From Ficedula albicollis (Eukaryota > Chordata > Aves > Passeriformes > Muscicapidae), in the NCBI RefSeq assembly GCF_000247815.1, contig NC_021681.1, positions 4,612,914-4,676,913 on the forward strand: a stretch of 64,000 bases of DNA. The letters run 5' to 3'. The position numbers were made by a program, and so were the translations under genes. The notes under the pieces are model-generated. The model searched no databases. It had not been told where the DNA came from and saw nothing but the letters and a program-made list of their open reading frames with translations. Every line of letters starts with the position of its first letter. Within the stretch, counting starts at the first letter, position 1. Positions 15,101-56,729 of this stretch are shown in pieces.

Positions 15101-18100
15101 ACAGTTTGTTTTATTTCCAGGATCAAATATTACAATAGGACATTTACATATATTTATAAAAAATGCAGCAGTTGTGTATATAGATCAGAGGTTTCCTTGA
15201 GTTTGGTCCCTCCCAGCACAGTGAGCTGAAAACTTCCAAATTAATCCTCTCCCTCCTCCCACGTGAAGTTGCCATTTTTGAAGAAAGTGACCATTGTGAA
15301 AAGCTGTCCCTTAGAAACTAGATGTTCCCAGTTCCAGGAAACAGCCTCATTTTAAAAAAGTCATCTGTCCTAGAGTCTGGTGTCTCTGAGTTGAGTTTTA
15401 CCCAGATGTTCTTCATATAAGAAGTCTGTAAAATAGCACCTCATGCCCTGCTCCAGAGTTTCAGTTCTACCCCTTCAGTCTGGGCACCATTTCACAAGCA
15501 GCTACAAAGTGACTTTTCTCTTCGCTGCAGACACTCCCAGCGATCAGACAGGACCAAATCCCGAATTTCTGTCCTCACTCAGGAGGTGCCCATGAACACT
15601 GGATAACCCCAGGCAGGGTGAGGCACTGCTGGGAGGTGCAGCAGTCTCTGCCTGAATCCCTGTGTGTGTGTAAATACTTATGGCTCTGTTGGTTGGGAGT
15701 GCACAGACCCCGAGCATCCCACGGACAAGAGGAGGCAGGAATCAAAGTCATCACAGAAAGGGCATCCATGAACCTCACCAGCTCCAAATCCTCACAGGCC
15801 TGGGGGTACTTCCAACAACATCAGCTTGTTTTGTCTTTGAAACAGGAGCTGTTTCATTTACAGAAAATCACGTGTGAAAATAAATAAATAGAAAGGGTGA
15901 GGGAGAGCAGAGGCTGGATTTGAGCCCGTGGGAACAGCCAGACAAGGCACAGCCAGTCCTTAAGGACAGTGGCTTTGCACTTCACCCACCTAGAGCACAT
16001 CTCTGCCACCCCTCCTCCTCCTGGAACACCAGACTAACTGTTTATCAACTTCATTAAACAGGGATTAAACCAGAACAAAGCAGTGACATTTAATACAAAC
16101 TAAAAGGGAATAAAAATGAAGTGATGAGGCCCTGAAATGACACAGATCTTCCCATTCACATGGACATTCCTACACAGGTCCCTATGTTCACATTTCATTT
16201 TTATGTGGTTTAAAAAAAAAACCCCACCATGTTTCGAGCATCTCCGAAGTGTTTGCTACCTGACAAACAGCCCTGCCCTCAAAAGAAAACTGGTTTTAAT
16301 TTAGCCCTTGTTGCTCGAGTCCCAGTGAAGCAGCTCAGTGCTCTGACAGGAACAGGAATTTGAGACCCTTCAGCAGAGAGGTTGAGTTACTAAAACCTGC
16401 ACCAAACAGTTTCTGCCAAGGTACAAACCACAGCAGCAGGGCAAGCTGAGTGTACAAATCAGCTCTGGAGGACATGGACCTTGTGAAACACAAGCTGGAC
16501 AAAGGAGAGGTGTCACTTCCCCTAACAGTGAGAGAAGGTCAGGGAGCTCTGGGAAGAGCTGATGGAAAATTCCTGTTTAGATGTACTTAGGAATAATGGT
16601 ACATCTGGGTGCCTTTTACAGACAACTGCATTTTACAAGGCTACCTGCAAATCCTGGACATTCCTCTAACATCAGTGGTGTTATCTGAACTGATCTACCA
16701 GGAAAAGCAACACACTGCAGTCCATGAATGTCAGAAATCATAAAAATCACAGACCTTAGTTCAAAGCCTAAAGAAAATAACACAAGTGTGGCCAGAAATG
16801 TTTGGCCCAGCCTCTACCTGCCCTTTTTGGGTCAGTGGGGAATGCTGTGAGGTTGAGGCTGGTCAATCATGACTTCAGAGCATGTAGCATCAGAAAGATC
16901 CAAAATCCTACTGTGGGCCTCTGAAGTGGGACATGAATGTGTCAGCTGCACCTGGCAGGGAAAGCCAGAGCTTGTTTCACCTTCTGTTCCAGGATCCTGG
17001 CTGTCACTGGGACTACTGGACATCCCATCCCAAAACAAAGCTGTGTTAGATGAAGAGCACAGGCAAAAAGGGAACATCTCCACCAGCAGCAAGAGCTCCA
17101 GCTTCGAACACAACAGCCCTGAGCAGCTCTCCTCTCAGAAAATCCTGCACTGCCCACATGCACTGCTGCTCCCTCAGCACCACATGCAAATCCTGAGCCA
17201 GTGACACCCCCAGGAAGCCACAAACCACAGCTTTTGAAGGATTGGTTTCCTTTGTCTTTCACAATCAAATTTAACACATTTTTTCCAGCCAAGGCAATTT
17301 GAGGTTCAGATTTCACATCTAGAAGTGACTGTTTAAATGTCTTTAAACATTGCCTAACCCATCACCTTCACTGCCGTGAGCTGTCCCAGGCAGGACTTGG
17401 TTTGTGTTCTCAACCACATTCCTCCAAGGGGATGAAGGGCTGCAGAGGTTTGTATCCTGGTTGGTGCAGCTTCTCATCAGCTTTCAGCCCCTGCAGCACA
17501 GCTGATGTGTGGTTTGTTTGGGTTGGGAAGCAGAGGGAGAGGAATGAACAAAGAGAAGAGCCACATGCAGGGATACATATTCCTTAGTTAGTTTTTTTTT
17601 TTTCGCTGTTTCTTGCTCTCAAAGCAAAGCAAAAGAAAAATGATAGAAAAAAACCCACAGTGTGACACAGAAACAAAAAAACCCAACCCAGAGTTTCCTG
17701 GAACAGAACCAACTCCTAGAAACCATGAGAAAATGCCATTTTCAGTATAAATATTCAACTTCCCTATCTTCTTTTCCCTGTTTAAGCAATTCCTGGTGTC
17801 ATCACAAAGCTCAGCCCAGCCCCACAAACAGGAGCAGGCCCAGGAGGGAAGGTGCAAATAAACCACACCTGGGATTTGTTATTCCAACCAGACAGCTGCA
17901 GCTGCTCCAGGAAGTTTTAGGTCCACGTGGAAGCATGAGTTGGGGACCTGGAGATGCAAGAATTAAAGGATCCTTCAGTCTGGAGGTGCCACTGCTGCTT
18001 CACAGGCCAAACACAAGACCCTCCCCTTCACTTCCCCATGCTGGGAGCAGCCTCCACACCTGGGGGACTTTAGAAACCAAAGATGACATCTGGTGTCACA

Positions 18101-19648
18101 TCAACCACTGATCAGGAAACTGAGATGAGACTCTGCTTTCCTGACACTCCATCCTGCAGCAGGAAGGGAAATCAATTTATACAATTCCATGATTACATGT
18201 CAAATCTCAATTAGGAGCAGGAGACAGCTGTGAGCTGAAGTTTTCATGGGGAATGTCAGACATTTTCTCTGATTTCTTGCATTTAAAGGTTTCAAAGTAG
18301 AGATGCTAGTATGAAATCAAAGGCAAAATGGTCTTGAAAAATTGGAATATGTAAATTTTTGACGACCAAATAATCTGAGAGTGGCAGAAAAAGTCAGCAG
18401 TTATGCCAGGTCCCATGTGCCTTTCTCCTCAGTGACTGAAGACCACGTTAAACTGAATTTTTAGCTGTAAATACACAAATCTACACTGTGCTGAGGGCTG
18501 TGCCAGTTAACTCCTGTCCCACTGGACACTGGAGGAAAACCAGGGCACTGACTTGTGGTGAAGCCTCCAGAGCTGAAAGGAAAGCCTGCACCAAGGACCA
18601 GCTTTCCATGCAGCCCTTCAAATTTAGAGGTGACAGTAGATGAACACAGGACAAAAACCATCCCAGGGAATTCAAGCCACCAGGCTGGAAGGTGTTTTAT
18701 GAAGCATTAATTGATGCCCAATGCTGTCAGTGAAAACACTCACTCCTAGAGAAACCAACCACTGTGCCAAGGAAAAAAGCCAGCTGACTCGGGTCTCTGT
18801 GGCAGGTGTTTTCAGAGAATCCAAAACCTTTACAGTACCCTTGTCATTTGCAAAGTCCTGAGAGCAACTAAGGAGACACTTTGAGGATACTGGGAAGAGA
18901 ACATGGATAACCCACCCACACGCACGAAGGAGCTGGTTCTGCTCCAGCACTGGACTGACAGATTTCCCTCTGGGCCAAGCAGTCAATCCCATATGGAGCA
19001 CAGCTGGTTTCTGGGGATTGGTTGGATTTTTTACTATGTCCACTGGCAATTTAAAGCAGGAGGTAAACATGCAGGCAATCTAGAAACCTTTGAATTAGGT
19101 GGGGTAGAGAATTTTACCGTGGCTCAACCCAACTCTTTTTCCAAACCCAGGGTGTTGGGTAAGAGAAGGCTGGAAGGTTAATGGAGATCTTTTGTGTAGG
19201 GAATCCAAACAAAGGAAAGACTGTCCTGAAGGTTATGCTCTCTCCTTACAGAGAGATGCCTCCGTGCCTTATCACACACTCCTTTCAAAATAAATTAAAC
19301 AAAACAGATTTAAGAATAGCAGCGAGAAGGGTTTGTGTATTATGGCCACTCCAAGCTCCAGCATGCTGGATACACAGATCACTGTTTTACTTTATTCCAG
19401 GAAAGCAGAGGAAAGATGTTCTTCCCAATGCTCTCTGCAGCTGAGGAAGAAAATAAAACTGAGCACTCTCATTTGGTCACTAGAGTGGGAGAAGGGAGGG
19501 AGGGAGAGGAGGAGGAGGAGGGGAAGGAAGGGCCAGCCAGCTGCCTGATCCAGCACTGCAATCCCATGACCCTTAACTGCATATTTAACCACTCTTGTCC
19601 CAGGCAAAGAGGAGAGGGAGGAAGGCTGGGAGAGCTCAGGCCACAGTG
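15100..19648 (-). other. UBXN7: Probable UBXN7 3' UTR and flank
   Basis: This AT-rich, gene-free stretch follows the UBXN7 stop codon on the - strand. Possible - strand polyadenylation signals (TTTATT on the + strand) occur near 15108. The long 3' UTR is inferred from the long UTR of mammalian UBXN7; its end cannot be placed from sequence alone. Confidence 0.4.
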
Positions 19649-46556
<26,908 letters not shown>

Positions 46557-46615
46557 GCAGATGGACCCACTGTGGTCCCTTCCAGCCGGGCCCACTCTGG
46601 GGTTCTGTGGGGCAG

Positions 46616-49059
46616 GACCTGAGGTGGTCAAGGAAGAGCTCATCTACACCAGTCCAGGGAGCCATCACAGTCACAAAAACAGAAGAGCAAACCCCTGGAT
46701 TTCTCTCCACCAGGTGAAGAGAAACACCAGAAAAAGAAACACAGGTTCCAGTTGTTTCTGATCCCCAGGCCACCTGAAGAAATGTCAGGAATGTTTTACT
46801 CCTTTCCAGTTTCCCAGCACAGCAGGAATGTGGCTGCTTTGCTGCTGAACACCCTGTCAGTACCACAGAAATCTGAATTTCCCTAGAATTCTAATAATTT
46901 AATACCTCACTGCCATGGAAACAGGTACATCTGTTCCCTCTCTTATTCCCTCCCTGCTTCCCATCCCCACACCAGCTCTGGTACTCAGGGAAGCAAACAA
47001 GCCTGTAAAGTATTTGGGGTTTTGGCACTTGTTTTGTTTTTCCTAGCAGTTGGAGGAGCTGAACTTGTTCACCAACAAGACAAATGAATCACCAGGGCTG
47101 AAGGCAGGTGAAGCAGCAGTGAACTGTTACTCCAGCCCAGATACCCCAAATACAGATTCCTGTTTCACCAACACCAGTAAAACGAAGCTGATTTCACCTG
47201 CTTCAAAGCACAGGGTCAGAAACAAGCTGTTGGTACAACCAAAATCCACTCAGCAGTGGCCAAATTCCACCCTCCAACAAAGAAGATCTGAAATAATAAG
47301 CCAAATTATGCCTGGTGAGGATTATTGTGCACAGAAACAGTCAGCAGCTCTGCCTTAAAAAAAACCTTTTAATTAAGTTTTCTTTTGACATCACGGGTAA
47401 GACAGAAAATAATCCCAACTGCATTACGGATTAAATAAAAACAGACCCATATTGAAGGAAGACTTCCAGAAGAATGGCTGAGGCAGCAGGAGATCAAAGG
47501 ATTTGCCACTGGTCACCTTTTGTAACCTTCTCAAAATACATCTCTGAACAGAATGTTTATTTATTTGTGAGAAACCCACCAATGACAAAGCTGTGCAGGC
47601 TTTGGGGGAAAAAAAAACCCAACAATTTTTACTTTTGGCTCTGTGCGCTGGTCATGCTTTCCATAAAGTTTGTTTTTTTAAAACTTAAACCATCAGAAGA
47701 TGCTGCTGAAGAAACAAGTCTGTTAGGAATGTCCCAGAACAGAGTTAAAGTCATCAATGGGGTTCAAAAAAAGGACAAAACTGAAACATTTGCTGACTTT
47801 GCTGACTAGCACACACCCTTCAGCACTGCAGCTGGCACTTGGCTCCATTTCAAACACTGACAGTGCAAAAGTAGCTCAAAAGAAGCAAAGAAAAGCCAAA
47901 ATACGGCTTCATAAAACAGACAAAACAATTGGCAAGAAAACTTCCTCTGCATAGTAGGATCTGATTGCCTGTTCCCCAGCCTCAACTTCCTACAGGCCTC
48001 AGCACCTCCACATCCAAATTACAATTTTTTTTGAGTTATTTCAGTTTTAAATTCCAATAGGAACAGTACTTAGTAGTGCCTCTAAAAATGGAGGGGAACA
48101 GTTACAGCCAGGAAGGGCAGTGAATCTCTAATTACAGTTATGTCATTACTGACAAATCCAGATTTCAGTTGCTTCTTTCCCTTTTAACTCTCTCCATCGT
48201 AACTGGCTTCTGGACGATTGTTTTAATCACACTCAAACCAATCTGAGTATGAAAATTAAACAGCAACAAATATAGTAACACTGTTATACAAGAATAAAGT
48301 TGCAGAACATTAACAATAAGAAAAAAAAAAAAAAGTATTTTGTTCTTAACAACAGGGAAAACGGGATCTGCAGGAGGGATGTCCGTGAATGGACGTGAAT
48401 GGGAGCTCACAGCCTTGGCATCCATGAAAGATCCTTGCCTTTGGCAGTGGAGAATGACTTGTTTCTTTCCTCTTTGTCCGAGGCAGGGGTTAGCACATGA
48501 GAGGGAAAGAGTGGCTGGCTGGTTACACTGGTGTAAATGGGTGTGCCAACAATGTAATTCCAGCAACAGCCTGAATTCCAGCAACATGCTTCAATTTACA
48601 GAACAGTGGTGGTGCTGAGGGAAGTTTCAGCCTTCCAGCTGACAGCCAGCTGGGAATACAGACTCATTTTTCACTTGTTTCCTCCATGGAACGTGCACCT
48701 TTTCCATTAAAGGCTTCAGATTCTCATTTTCAGGTCAGACTATCAGTCATCCTTGTTTTCCAACACTACCAGCATTCACTCTCCAAACTGTGTAAATGCA
48801 AGTTAGAAAGTAAGAAATGCTCCAATTCCTGCAAGAAGTGCTGCAAGTGCTAGAAAATCATATTCAAGAAAAGAACCATTAAAAAATGTTACATTCTGGG
48901 CGTGTATGTTACTAAAACTTCTCAGAACTCAAAGCACCGCTGCCCAAAGTGGTTCCCCTCCAAAGCAACCACTCCAAGTTGCTTAGGGAAGCTTTGCCTA
49001 ACACAGGAGAACATCACCCCAGTTCCATTCCCACTCCACCACGGGTCCATGGCTCTGAT
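46616..49059 (-). other. Gap between UBXN7 promoter and RNF168 stop, with RNF168 3' UTR
   Basis: No additional gene is recognised. The part adjoining 49059 should be the RNF168 3' UTR on the - strand. A - strand AATAAA near 47560 (GTTTATTTATT on the + strand) is one candidate polyadenylation signal. Confidence 0.45.
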
Positions 49060-52000
49060 CTACTCTGCAACAGGGCTTTTAAACATCTGCAGGATTGTCT
49101 TTTGCTTGTTCTTAGGCAGTGAACAAATATCATTTGTGTCACTGGTATTAACAACACAATTCAGAACCTTTCCTTCCTTGATGCTGGGGGATTTCACCCG
49201 GACCTTGGCAGGGGACTGCCAGTTTTCATTGCAGGAACCTTTCCTAGCCTTGTGGTGATTGGTTTCAGCCTGTGTTTTTGATCCCTTGGAGTCTTTAGCC
49301 ACCCTGGAAGTCGCCTTCCTGGCGGAGGAGTCTTTCAGAGAGCGAGGTGGTTTGGTGCGGAGCAGGTACTCGTCTGGAGAGCCCTTCTGCCTGTTGAGTG
49401 TCCTCTCCTCCTTGTCCAGCTCCTTCTGCAGCTGCAGAGCCAGCAGCCTGTCCTGCTCCTCCTGCCTGCGCCTCTCATAGAACTCCTGCTCAAAGGCTCG
49501 TTGTGTCTGCAAGTTAAAGTTGCTCATCTGCTCTTCTTGGTCTTCTACACTTTCTGAAGAGGTTCTTCTCCTCTTATCAAACATGCCCAAGTCAATCATG
49601 GCATCGGCTGGGGCCTCCAGTAACTTCCTTTTGGGAGTCTCCTTAGAGTTCTGTAGCCTCTGTGGTGTCTCTCCACCTGCGTGTCCAGGCTCCTTCCCCG
49701 GATCACACAATGCAGTCTGGCTGTCAGACATCCCACAACCCACTCCTAACTGACCAGAGGTACAAGTGTCATCAGAATTTTCAAGGTTTGCCCTTTGGAT
49801 ATGTGTTAAATTGCCATTGTCTGTCTCAATTCCACCATCTTCTCCTTTGGATGTAAGAACAACTGTCCTAGAGCCTTCCCCATGTGTGCTTCCATGAAGT
49901 ACACCTGGAATTCCATCTTCTAAACCATTTGGTCCTGGTGTTTTTTCCTGCTTGACAGTAGTAGTTTCACCTGAAGCTGAGGCACTGAAATAGTTCATGC
50001 ACGATTCCAAAAATGAATCCTTAGCAGCAGATTCTTTATTTACATTGGTCAGCTGTGGAGACAGGGTTGGCATTTCCTCTTGCTCATCCTGCAGTGCAGA
50101 ACTGCTGCCTTCATTGCTGTTGGTCTCCTGAAGAAAAGGGAGACACCACTAATGAAGTAAATTTATCAAAAGGCCATGTGTGTGAATAAACACCAAACTC
50201 ACTTCTCATAGCTGCATTGACCCTGAGTGCTGTGGGAGAGCAACTCAGATACTTCTTAAAAAATACCTGTTTAATAATAATGAAAATACTTAAAGTAACT
50301 GCCGAAGCCCAGCTAAAGGACTGAAACCACAACTGAAGCCTGCTCATCTTCTTTGGAGGCCTTGTGATCAAACTAACAGCCATGGAATGATGCAAATCAG
50401 GGTGCACCCTCTTCCAGTGGACTCCAGAACTGGGAATCATGAATACTGAAGGTAGCTTAAAAAGGGCAATATAACCTGCCCAGTGCTGATGTGCAAGGGG
50501 AATAGAGGAGGGGAATCCTACGGGCAAGGGGAAAATATTCCATAGTTACAAACTCTGAGATTTATAACAAAATGACTCCACTTACCACAGAGATGGAGTT
50601 GTTCCTGCCTCTTCCTGTGGTACTAGAGAACGACGCTGAGCCCAACATGCCATAATTCTTTGGAGATAGATACCTTAAAGAGAAAGAAAAAGGATACCCT
50701 TTTAAACATTTTGTCCCTGAATTGTCAGTCCTTTGCATTATTCAAGATCTTCAGGTTCATTCTGACAAACAAAGAACAACAAGAAGGCATTTCCCTTCTC
50801 CTCCTATGAGGAAGTGTTTTCATCTTCAACACTTCACGTTTGGGAAGCTGGCCTACAGCATTCCAGAGAAGCAAATGGGGCAGAGGGACACTGGAACAGG
50901 CCAGTAATGAGAGAAACACTTGGCTGAATCCCTTACTTCTGAATGTCTCCAGAGTTGCTTGGTTTCTTCTTTGCCTTGCTCAGGTTCAGTGGGGATGTCT
51001 GAAGGGAGAGGCTGTGTGCTGGTGATGGGCTGCCAGGCACGTGTTCCTCGGGATCCTCGTTCTTCCACACAAGTAAAAATAGCATTAGGTAAAACACAGC
51101 ACAACACAAACTGCAGAAACCTCAGGGAACGACTTTGGTTTTGCTGAAGAATTAATTACTTCTGTCCAAAGAATTCCAGAACTGTGAGTAATGGATGGTT
51201 ACTGAGGAAGAAATGTTAATCTAGCACTGAGGGACAGGAGGCTTTGCTCAAATAAGCACACAGGTTTTGTCACTGAGAAGCAAAAATTTAGCTATGCAAA
51301 ACAAATTAATAAAACAAAAAAAAACCTCCAAAAGGTAAGGTACGTTTTCACTGTATATTCCTTTCTTCCAGTACAGGTTACAGGTATTAATTTCTTCCAA
51401 AGAAGTAGTTTTAAATCACAAGGAAAAAGAAGCATACAGCAGAAAATCAGTGTTTTAAAATGTTTCACAATGCAAACATGCAGCACACATGCTGGATTAC
51501 AAGTGTGTATTACACAGGCTTCACCCTCCCCCTGGCTTTTCAAAAATTAATGGTCAATCAAGGCTTCAAAGTACTGGGGGGTGACAATAGCTTTCAACTG
51601 CAACTAAAATAAATTTAAACTACTCCAAATTTTAACATTTGCTCTGAGAATTTGAAGTTGCTTGCACTATATTAACATTTGCTGCTGTCCCACTGGATCC
51701 TGACTCACCAGACTGTTACTGAGCTGCCAGGCCAGCTCTTCATCTTGCTTCAGCTGCTTCTCCATCTCCTTCCTTCTCTCTTCTGCCAGCCTGTGCTCCT
51801 CCTCCTCCTCTGCCAGCAGCCGCTGGATGTACTCCTCACTCGCCTTGTTCTCCTCCTGTTCGTGCGCTCGCCTTTCTGCCTCCACCTAAACCAGATGTTT
51901 GAAAAATCCACCTGGTTACTACTGCAGGGCCACACTTCACACCAGAACCTCTGAGATGGCCCTCCTTAAACGTGAACCATTCACTGCTCACAAAATACAG

Positions 52001-54505
52001 CAGTATTTCAATGCACGAGTCTCAAAGATGTAAGAAGCACATGGATACTGTGTGTAGAGCCTTGGGTCTGATCACAGTGACAAACTTTTGGTTTCTCTAA
52101 GATTACACCACTAACCTTGCTCACCTGCAAGGCTGCACTCCATCCTCACCTTTTCAAAGTGTTAGTAACAAAAACTAAGATCTCCAAAAACATGGATCTA
52201 CAGAAAAACCAGGATTAGAATTCTTTCTAAGGCTGAATGCCAGCTATCCCACAGCATTTGCTCAACCTGCTTTTACCATTACATCTCCCAAAGATAGCAC
52301 ATCTCTCTTCTAGAAGAGTGCTGCACTCTTGAAACATGCAAAACCCAAAGCAGCAGGCCAGGAGTTTTAAATCTGCTTTCCTTACAGCATACATGCTGGG
52401 AGATCAGTTACCAGCAACTCCACAAAGAGAGCAAAGTACTTCAAGAACAAAGTTTCTTTGGAAATAACCCCGGTCCTCTGCTTCATGTGCTCCTGTTACC
52501 ACCATTAATGGGCTCTCAGGGAAAGGAGCACTCCCATGTATTTTCCAACTCTAAATCTTAATACTACTGTGTCTGCATTGGAAGAAGGATCCTTAAATAG
52601 GCCAAAATTAAGAATTCTTTAAAATCTTACAGATTTTCAAATGAGCACAGGTAACAGAGTGAACAAAGAAGAAAGAAAATGCTGTATGTTCATCACTGAA
52701 GGTTATCTAATTGTGGTCTACTACTTGGAGGAAAATCAAGAAGACTAATATAAAACCAAAGCCCAAACAGTTCCAAATTTCTACATTTGCTGCTTTTATG
52801 TACATTGACTAAGAGATGAGGTAGGAGGTATAGATCAAGAAAACCTGAGAAATGTCATTTCATGTCAAAAGCAAAAAAACCTCTTCCATCAATTTAATTC
52901 ATGACTCAGGAGTGACCAGTATGTTCTTGCAGCTGCAGTGCTCTTTTAAGTATCTTTATTATTAAATAAAACAACAGCTGTTTGTGGGAACAATTCAAAT
53001 AACCGGGTATGAAGCATTTATGCTTTTTAAACATATTTTTAGACTTACCTTACTAATCTCTGCTTCATATTCCTGCCTCAGCTCCCCAGGCTTGCTCAGC
53101 TGGTGCCGAGGCTTGGGGGAACAGACTAATCAAAAGGAAAGAGAGGAAAAAACCCAAAGTCAACAACCACAAAGTCATGACAGTCAACAACAAAGGATTT
53201 TAACAACACAGGATTTTAACTCCATACCCTGTCCTGGGAATGATTTGACTTAAATCAAGTGTTGTGATTTAAAAAAGGAAGGAATAAAGCACAAAATACC
53301 AAGGAAAAATGTTTACACGGTAGAAAAGCACGGTGTTACAGAGTGACAGGAACAGGAGGTGTTTCCCAAGCACTGTCTATAAAGCCAATGTAATGGAACA
53401 AGGTGCCCAGAGAAGCTGTGGCTGCCCCATCCCTGGCAGTGTCCAAGGCCAGGCTGGATGGAGCTTGAGCAACCTGGGATAGTGGAAGATGTCCCTGCCC
53501 ATGGCAGGGAGGTGGAATTGGATGATCTTCAAGGCCCCTCCCAAGCCAAACCATTCCCTCACTCATTCTCTGCTGGTACACTGACCATAATTTGTGTCTT
53601 TCACTCTTTTTCATTAAAAAGACCTCAGAACACTGCAAGTGGAACAAGCTGTCCTACAGCCAACCTACCAAAATGTTCCCCCCAAGGGCACCTGCAACAT
53701 CATAAACACCAAAATCTGTCTTCAAAAAGTTAATCAGATTTCACTTCCTTCTCCCTGACACCGCAATTTTCAGCTCACAGATTCTTGCATTGACCAAACC
53801 CCTGGAATTTCAACCAAACTAATTAACACCTAAAAATCTTTTAACCACTTCACTTACTTGAAAGTGATAAAGAAACATACCTACAGACTCAAACACGCTG
53901 CTTGCAGATGCTACAGCTGCAAATGAGCAATGAACAAGGCCAGGCAGCCACACACCAATACCCCACACCAAAGGCATGAACAAACACTCACTGAAATGAC
54001 CGGACAATGTAATTTTTATCCTCTGCACTACAAATGAAGAAGACATTGCCCACCTTTTCCCTGCCCCTTTTGGAGGGGAGAGCTCGATCTCTGCCAGCAG
54101 TAACACACCTGCCTACCCACACCTCCTTTTCTTCCAACATCTGAAGTCCACCCGCAGTGATTCCCGCGGCAGAGACATGTCAGGACAAGTGACCCTTCAC
54201 TTACTTTCCTCATCCAAATCCTGTCCGTTAATCCTCCGCTCGCATTCCTCTGGGTAATTCTTCTGAATCTTCTCCCAGAGCTCCCAGTTGACAAGAGTAT
54301 TCCTGCGGGTATTGTACCGTGCCCAGGAGGAGACCCGACGCCTGCAGAAGGGGCAGCAAAGACTGGCCTTTTCCACCGTCATCTGGAAGCAGTAATTGCA
54401 GAGGGTATGGCTGCAGGGCAGCGTGACAGGCTCCACAAAGATCTCCATGCAAATTTGGCACAGGCAGTCGGACAAGGAGAGCGGGGCCTTGGATTTCTTC
54501 GACAT
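49060..54505 (-). CDS. RNF168: E3 ubiquitin-protein ligase RNF168, complete, six coding exons
   Basis: Nuclear RING E3 that ubiquitylates H2A at K13/K15 next to double-strand breaks, after RNF8, and so recruits 53BP1 and BRCA1 complexes. Exons on the - strand: 54505-54205, 53125-53049, 51885-51709, 51061-50937, 50673-50586 and 50127-49060. GT/AG boundaries and phases agree, giving 611 aa (human 571). The RING is C3HC4: C16, C19, C31, H33, C36, C39, C51, C54, followed by the RRR patch at 55-57. The UMI-like helix EEYIQRLLAEEEEE is at about 143-156. MIU1 (DEELAWQLS) is near 174-182, and MIU2 (EEQDRLLALQLQKELDKE) at about 479-496. The LR motif 2 (NRQKGSPDEYLLR) follows at about 501-513. GDIQKYLSPK, MPTLSPQ and the C-terminal QKTILQMF also match RNF168. 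The middle of exon 6 is poorly conserved and longer than human. Confidence 0.96.
51886..53048 (-). other. RNF168 intron 2
   Basis: Ordinary AT-rich intron with GT/AG ends; nothing else is recognised in it. Confidence 0.6.
53398..53565 (+). mobile_element. CR1 LINE fragment in RNF168 intron 1
   Basis: GCCCAGAGAAGCTGTGGCTG, CCTGGCAGTGTCCAAGGCC and CTTCAAGGCCCCTCCCAAGC follow the CR1 sense 3' end. Opposite in orientation to the host gene. Confidence 0.8.
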
Positions 54506-54529
54506 GCTGACTTGAGGTAGAGAACGACA

Positions 54530-54541
54530 CTAGGATAACAT
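54530..54541 (-). promoter_or_regulatory. RNF168: Minimal upstream ORF in the RNF168 leader
   Basis: The coding exon begins at an acceptor (TTTCAG) with first base 54547. It contains ATG TTA TCC TAG before the RNF168 ATG at 54505, a three-codon uORF ending 24 bases upstream. It could modestly lower initiation at the main start. Whether the leader is used as drawn is inferred. Confidence 0.4.
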
Positions 54542-54799
54542 CAGGGCCTGAAAGCAAAAAGAAGCTTTTATGTTCCTTATGGCAAAGAAAATAAAGGAAA
54601 ATAAAAAATGTATTACAGCTACTTTAAGAAATCGTTAGTGGATTTAGAAGACTGCTTAAGTGATTGCTTTTGCTCAGGGCTGGAGAGATTCCTGAGGAAG
54701 CAGCAGATCTTTACAGAAATCATGGAAAAGCTGTACCAGGTTTTCCTACTGCAGTTTCCGTGAGCTGTAACAGGTGTTTTGGGAATAGCAAGGAGGTGG

Positions 54800-55440
54800 T
54801 AAGGAGTGAGGGGGAAAGACGGTGAGAGTTCTTCCAGCCACCTCTGTTACTCCCCACCACTCCCTATCTGTGATAAGATATACTGGATACGTTATTCCAG
54901 TTACCTTAACCTTGCATTCCCTCATTTTTTCAGTATATGTGCATCCTTTGACAGCTGCTTTTGGCACAAGCTTGTTTCCAGCACGTTCTGAAGGTGAAAT
55001 ACATCACAGCGGAGCAGATTCTTCCTCATTCATTCGCTCACTTAAGCTAGGACTATAAAGCTTTTTTTCTTAAGCTAAATGAAGAATTAAGACTTCAGCA
55101 CCTTCTTGTATGACTTGAAACTGTGGGGGTCATCTGTCTCCTCACACGATTTTTCCACTTGGCACAGCAATACTGTGGGAGAGAAAAAAAAAAAGACACA
55201 TACAGCAGAAGAAGAAACCCACTGATTTTTAAATTACAAGCTTCTTAAAAGACAGCTTCAGAGACAGGAGGCCCGCGAAAGAAAAGCTGCCATTCCTCAC
55301 AGAGAACTCGCCATGGAGACAAATACACGTTAAGGCGGGCTTTATTATTTCCGCTCTTTTTATTGATAAAAAGCAACCCCCAGGAGTTCGGCGCCCAGCC
55401 GGAGGGGGCCCTGGTGCCCCCCAGCCCCAGGGTGAAGGAG
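54800..55440 (-). other. RNF168 5' intron sequence
   Basis: No coding exon is recognised between the leader acceptor at 54548 and the GC-rich region to the right; this is probably the intron after a noncoding first exon. Confidence 0.4.
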
Positions 55441-56625
<1,185 letters not shown>

Positions 56626-56729
56626 AGCGGCGTTGGGCGGGACGCGAGCCATAAATGCCGCCCTGTGAGGGCGCTGAGGCGCTGTGCCCGCAGCCGGGCT
56701 GGGAGCCGGGGTTTGTGCCCTGTGCTCAC

